Source: Paraliobacillus sp044383835 (GTDB taxonomy: Bacteria; Bacillota; Bacilli; Bacillales; Amphibacillaceae). From it: 64,000 bases of DNA. The notes beneath the pieces are model-generated. The model searched no databases. It had not been told where the DNA came from and saw only the letters and a list, made by a program, of their open reading frames with translations. A program made the position numbers and the translations under genes. The stretch covers positions 1 through 64,000 of the forward strand of contig NZ_JBISEP010000004.1 in the NCBI RefSeq assembly GCF_044383835.1. The letters run 5' to 3'. Below, one piece after another: positions 61,326 to 64,000 of the stretch (position 1 is the stretch's first letter; each line of letters begins with the position of its first letter).

Positions 61326-61975
61326 CCTTTTGTATATTCTGCATAGAAAACATCTTTATAAGATGATACCTCTTGTTTTTTAAGTTCTTCTTCTAACCAT
61401 GTTTGATCTTGATTAATCTCTGCTAAATTGTCTTTAATAATTTCACCATCATTAATTAACATCATGGATAATTCAACTGACTCGGCTGGTAAATTTATAT
61501 CTAATCGAGTTGGTTGCTGCGCGTATGTTTTTTTTAATACGGATACTGTTCCATCTGTTTCTAAAATAGCGTAATCAATGTCTCGGATAGAAAAAGCATC
61601 TTTTGATCGTAGTAGGTGTAGTAACTGATTCATATCAAGTTTACTTTTTGCCATGACCTCCCTCTGAAGTTTTCCTTTATGTATAACGATGGAAGGTCGA
61701 CCTTCTAATATTGACCTACTTCTTTTAATTTTTTGAGTTGCTATTTCTGTAAAATATAATAGTACACCCCATAATAAAATTGCAAAGCCAATGCCAATAA
61801 TTCCAACATTGTCATCATATAAGGCATTACCGACAAGCTCTCCTAAAATTAATGCAGAGATAAAGTCGAAAGCAGTAAGCTGACGGATTTGTGTTTTTCC
61901 AAGTATTTTTGTTAAAATAAACAACCCAACAAATCCAAATATTGTTTCTATAAAGATTGACGGTACAAGTTGCAT
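61298..61975 (-). CDS. DUF421 (YetF-like) membrane protein
   Basis: From the ATG at 61975 (behind TGGAGGA) the 225-residue protein has three membrane helices, then the DUF421 domain with LTAFDFISALILGELVGNAL, GRPSIVIHKGKLQREVMAKS and DIDYAILETDGTVSVLKK. Families of this kind (YetF, YkjA, YdfR) are linked to spore germination or membrane stress in Bacillus, but the function here is unknown. It is convergent with the 61004 gene. Confidence 0.8.
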   Translation of the reverse strand: MQLVPSIFIETIFGFVGLFILTKILGKTQIRQLTAFDFISALILGELVGNALYDDNVGIIGIGFAILLWGVLLYFTEIATQKIKRSRSILEGRPSIVIHKGKLQREVMAKSKLDMNQLLHLLRSKDAFSIRDIDYAILETDGTVSVLKKTYAQQPTRLDINLPAESVELSMMLINDGEIIKDNLAEINQDQTWLEEELKKQEVSSYKDVFYAEYTKGENLLIQKM

Positions 61976-62040
61976 GATAATCCTCCAAATCAATATTGCT
62001 AATTATTAGCATAGACAAAAGGAATTATTTTATACCGTTT

Positions 62041-62469
62041 TTATATGGATAGTATCTTTTGCATCATTACGTGTGGCATATTCGCATCAAGAAACACATT
62101 AGATGCGGTTTCGTATCGTAGTTTAAGATAGAATGACTCTGCATGCGTTTGTGCACCTAATTTGACCTTTTTAACGCCCTTTTGTATAAGTGATTTTTCT
62201 ATATGTAGAATAAGTTCTTTCCCTAATGATTGACCTCGGAATGCTTTGATCACACTTATACGCTCTAATTTTGCGTAATTAGATTCTATACGATAGCGAC
62301 CAGCAGCAACAGGTTTTTCATCTATATAACCAACAAAATGAACAGCTTGTTGATCTAAGTCATCTTTTTCAATCGCTTCTGGTACTTGTTGTTCATCAAC
62401 AAATACGCTCGTTCGAACGGAAAAAGCATCATTTAATTGTTTTTGATTTTGCGCTTCTACAATTTCCAT
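62041..62469 (-). CDS. yjcF: GNAT acetyltransferase YjcF
   Basis: The 142-residue GNAT protein has the typical opening AFSVRTSVFVDEQQVPEAIE, VGYIDEKPVAAGRYRI, and the acetyl-CoA loop FRGQSLGKELILHIEKSL. It resembles B. subtilis YjcF in length and sequence style. The substrate is unknown. It is the last recognised member of the yjb-yjc synteny block. Confidence 0.85.
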   Translation of the reverse strand: MEIVEAQNQKQLNDAFSVRTSVFVDEQQVPEAIEKDDLDQQAVHFVGYIDEKPVAAGRYRIESNYAKLERISVIKAFRGQSLGKELILHIEKSLIQKGVKKVKLGAQTHAESFYLKLRYETASNVFLDANMPHVMMQKILSI

Positions 62470-62536
62470 GTAAGAATCCCCTTCACTAATTATATTGCTA
62501 TATAGTATAACACGAGATGTTTTACTATAAGAAATA

Positions 62537-63050
62537 GGTATTTATACTAGATATGGTGATGAACTCGGTTCTATCAAAGCTTCAATATTAGAAAAAAGGA
62601 TTTTATGAAGCATTTTTGATAAAAAATGGTGTTGAATTGTAGGTTGAATTGGATTTACCCTACACTTGCATAAAATAATAACGCGAAAATGTTCGTAAAA
62701 CATGTTTTATCGAACACTTGCGGCGTAAAACAGGTTAAGAGTGTTCGAAAAAATGGATTTATCGAACATTTTGAGGTCAAAACAGGCTAAGAATGATCGA
62801 AAAAATGGATTTATCGAACATTTTGAGGTCAAAACAGGTTAAGAATGATCGAAAAAATGGATTTATCAAACATTTTGAGGTCAAAACAGGTTAAGAGTGT
62901 TCGAAAAAATGGATTTATCAAACATTTTGAGGTCAAAACAGGTTAAGAATGATCGAAAAAATGGATTTATCAAACACATAGAGGACATAACAGGTCAAGA
63001 GTGTCTACTAAAAAGTATTTAATTAACATTATCACATTTGACAGAGAACC
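62537..63050. mobile_element. MITE-like element B carrying a 52-bp repeat array
   Basis: The left end (GGTATTTATACTAGATATGG, then CTATCAAAGCTTCAATATTA) resembles the left end of element A. The right end, read on the minus strand as GGTTCTCTGTCAAATGTGAT, matches element A's right end. The segment is 514 bp, twice element A, because it contains six tandem 52-bp units. No clear target-site duplication was seen (AAGAAATA versus AGAGATAA). No gene is present. Confidence 0.7.
62690..63001. repeat. 52-bp tandem array, about six units, inside element B
   Basis: Successive units start at about 62690, 62742, 62795, 62847, 62899 and 62952, a period of 52-53 bases. The core reads GATCGAAAAAATGGATTTAT followed by C(G/A)AACATTTTGAGG and TCAAAACAGG. 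Unit 2 keeps an inverted pair TGTTCGA/TCGAACA; several others have lost one arm. The first and last units are most diverged. Confidence 0.85.
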
Positions 63051-63090
63051 AGAGATAATAAATACGAGGTCATTTATACCAGACTATACT

Positions 63091-63169
63091 AAAAAAGCAC
63101 ATTAGCGTTGTTTAAGAACTTCTATATTATGCTTGATAGTATAGAAGTTCTACAGTCTAATGGGCCTTT
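63091..63169 (-). terminator. Terminator-like double hairpin after the LysM hydrolase
   Basis: AGAACTTCTATA and TATAGAAGTTCT form an inner stem (63115-63151). Outside it, CATTAG/CTAATG and AAAA/TTTT extend the stem, which ends in GCTTTTTT on the minus strand. Confidence 0.6.
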
Positions 63170-63175
63170 TAAATC

Positions 63176-63766
63176 TTATTTAGCGAAACGATGATTACCA
63201 ATCGTAATCGTTACTTTTCTTGATAATATCCAGTCACTTTTCGCAGTTCTTGGGTTGTAAAAATAAATTGAACCTTGTCCTTGTCCTCGGAATGCCAGTG
63301 CTTCTTGAACAGCACGTTTAGAAGAATGGTCAGCAGGTTGATTGATGGCACCGTTTTTAATTGGTGTAAATGCATAGTATCCACCTGATGAGCGTTCGTA
63401 AATAACTCCTTTTATCGTATTAGGGAAATTATGATGATCCACTCGATTTAGCACTACAGTTGCAACAGCAACCTTACCAGCGTATGGTTCTCCTTTTGCT
63501 TCTGCATGAACAAGTCGTGCTAATAAATCCATTTCTTGATTAGAAATGTTAGTTGGCAATGATAGTTTTTGTCCTGGGTAGATCGTTGTTCCTTTTAAAT
63601 GATTTGTTTGTTGCAGGGTAGTTAAAGATACACCATAATGATTAGCTATTTTCCATAAAGAATCACCGCTTTGAACGGTATGAGTAGCTGCGCTTGCAAT
63701 AGATGGTGTTAAAAATATCGTAAAAGATAGACCGATAGTTAATCCAATTTTTTTAATGCTTTTCAT
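63176..63766 (-). CDS. Secreted LysM/SleB-type cell-wall hydrolase
   Basis: The 196-residue protein has a signal peptide (MKSIKKIGLTIGLSFTIFLT, cleavage after IASA), one LysM domain (HTVQSGDSLWKIANHYGVSL to YPGQKLSLP), and a C-terminal Hydrolase_2 (SleB/CwlJ) domain with LARLVHAEAKGEPYAGKVAV, the catalytic Glu in HAEA, and IYFYNPRTAKSDW. It resembles B. subtilis YkvT/SleB in order of domains. It should bind and cut peptidoglycan, perhaps in spore cortex lysis or cell-wall turnover. Confidence 0.9.
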   Translation of the reverse strand: MKSIKKIGLTIGLSFTIFLTPSIASAATHTVQSGDSLWKIANHYGVSLTTLQQTNHLKGTTIYPGQKLSLPTNISNQEMDLLARLVHAEAKGEPYAGKVAVATVVLNRVDHHNFPNTIKGVIYERSSGGYYAFTPIKNGAINQPADHSSKRAVQEALAFRGQGQGSIYFYNPRTAKSDWILSRKVTITIGNHRFAK

Positions 63767-63977
63767 GATAGCCCTCCTTGTAATCTATGAGTCTACTTAA
63801 AGGCTATCAGTTGTAACATCTCCTTTCATTATATAAAAAATGGAAGATTGTTAGGAAGATAGAACACACAATGGCTAAAGAAATTGCTGGTAATATATTC
63901 TGTATAAAGAATTTGGTTAAACAAACAAGTTTAGCTAGGTTTATAACAGATAGATGACAATTTGTTTACAAACCCTA

Positions 63978-64000
63978 TTGACAACTACTACATAGATGAT
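63978..64000 (+). promoter_or_regulatory. Possible promoter start at the window edge
   Basis: TTGACA at 63978-63983 near the end of the window may be the -35 of a gene beyond the edge. The -10 region is cut off or falls just inside (CATAGATGAT). Confidence 0.25.

Noticed and set aside
62742..62768. LexA box in the 52-bp repeats (TGTTCG/CGAACA)
   Set aside because: The half-sites are too far apart and in the wrong orientation for a LexA operator.
62690..63001. Possible CRISPR array
   Set aside because: The repeats are contiguous with no unique spacers, the period is 52, and there are no cas genes.

Overview
The window is a stretch of chromosome from an AT-rich, endospore-forming, competence-gene-bearing member of the Bacillaceae, most likely a relative of Oceanobacillus, Virgibacillus or Gracilibacillus. 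This rests on gerPA-gerPF, cotO, cotZ, comK, med, mecA, coiA and spx, and on gene order that follows the Bacillus subtilis yhf-yhj-yis-yit-yja-yjb-yjc segment with local losses. Names are by family recognition and synteny; no database search was run.

Layout. 0.1-5.2 kb: YhfI-type hydrolase, lplJ, a DUF3939 gene, comK, yhjD with a LexA-type box, a 147-bp tandem repeat and yhjE. 5.2-5.6 kb: a LysM/calcium-loop gene broken by two A7 frameshifts. 5.9-13.1 kb: addB-addA. 13.4-15.3 kb: gerPABCDEF on the minus strand behind a sigma-K-like promoter. 15.7-24.8 kb: yisL, a MATE exporter, a DegV protein, yitT, an Nfu_N protein, a GGDEF protein, two tiny genes, yitU, yitV and yitW. 24.9-27.1 kb: an Fnr-type regulator, uppP and two small genes. 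27.3-33.7 kb: yjaV, med, fabH-fabF with a FapR box, yjbA, and trpS with a tryptophan T-box. 34.0-40.6 kb: a DUF3899 gene and oppABCDF. 41-49.3 kb: a secreted putative glycosidase, yjbC, spx, mecA, coiA, pepF, the RoxS/RsaE small RNA and spxH. 49.5-59 kb: a CYTH protein, yjbM (RelQ), NAD kinase, a pseudouridine synthase, prpE, a RodA/FtsW protein, mgtE, a CPA2 antiporter and fabI with a FapR box. 59.1-61.3 kb: spore-coat genes cotO and cotZ with three unnamed small genes. 61.3-63.8 kb: a DUF421 gene, yjcF, a MITE-like element and a LysM/SleB-type hydrolase.

How the parts fit. ComK, Med, MecA and CoiA form a competence module. Spx and SpxH (adaptor for Spx proteolysis) are present together. FabH, FabF and FabI probably share FapR control. 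Five sigma-K-like promoters (gerPA, 26557, cotO, cotZ, 60465) mark late mother-cell genes. Fnr, the RoxS small RNA and SpxH point to redox control.

Most of the window is ordinary core genome. The less ordinary items are the RoxS/RsaE RNA gene, the hairpin-forming 147-bp tandem repeat, two MITE-like elements with shared ends but different interiors, the doubly frameshifted LysM gene, a degenerate ATP-binding loop in AddB, and unnamed genes that look sporulation-controlled. I found no mobile gene island, CRISPR array, tRNA or rRNA.
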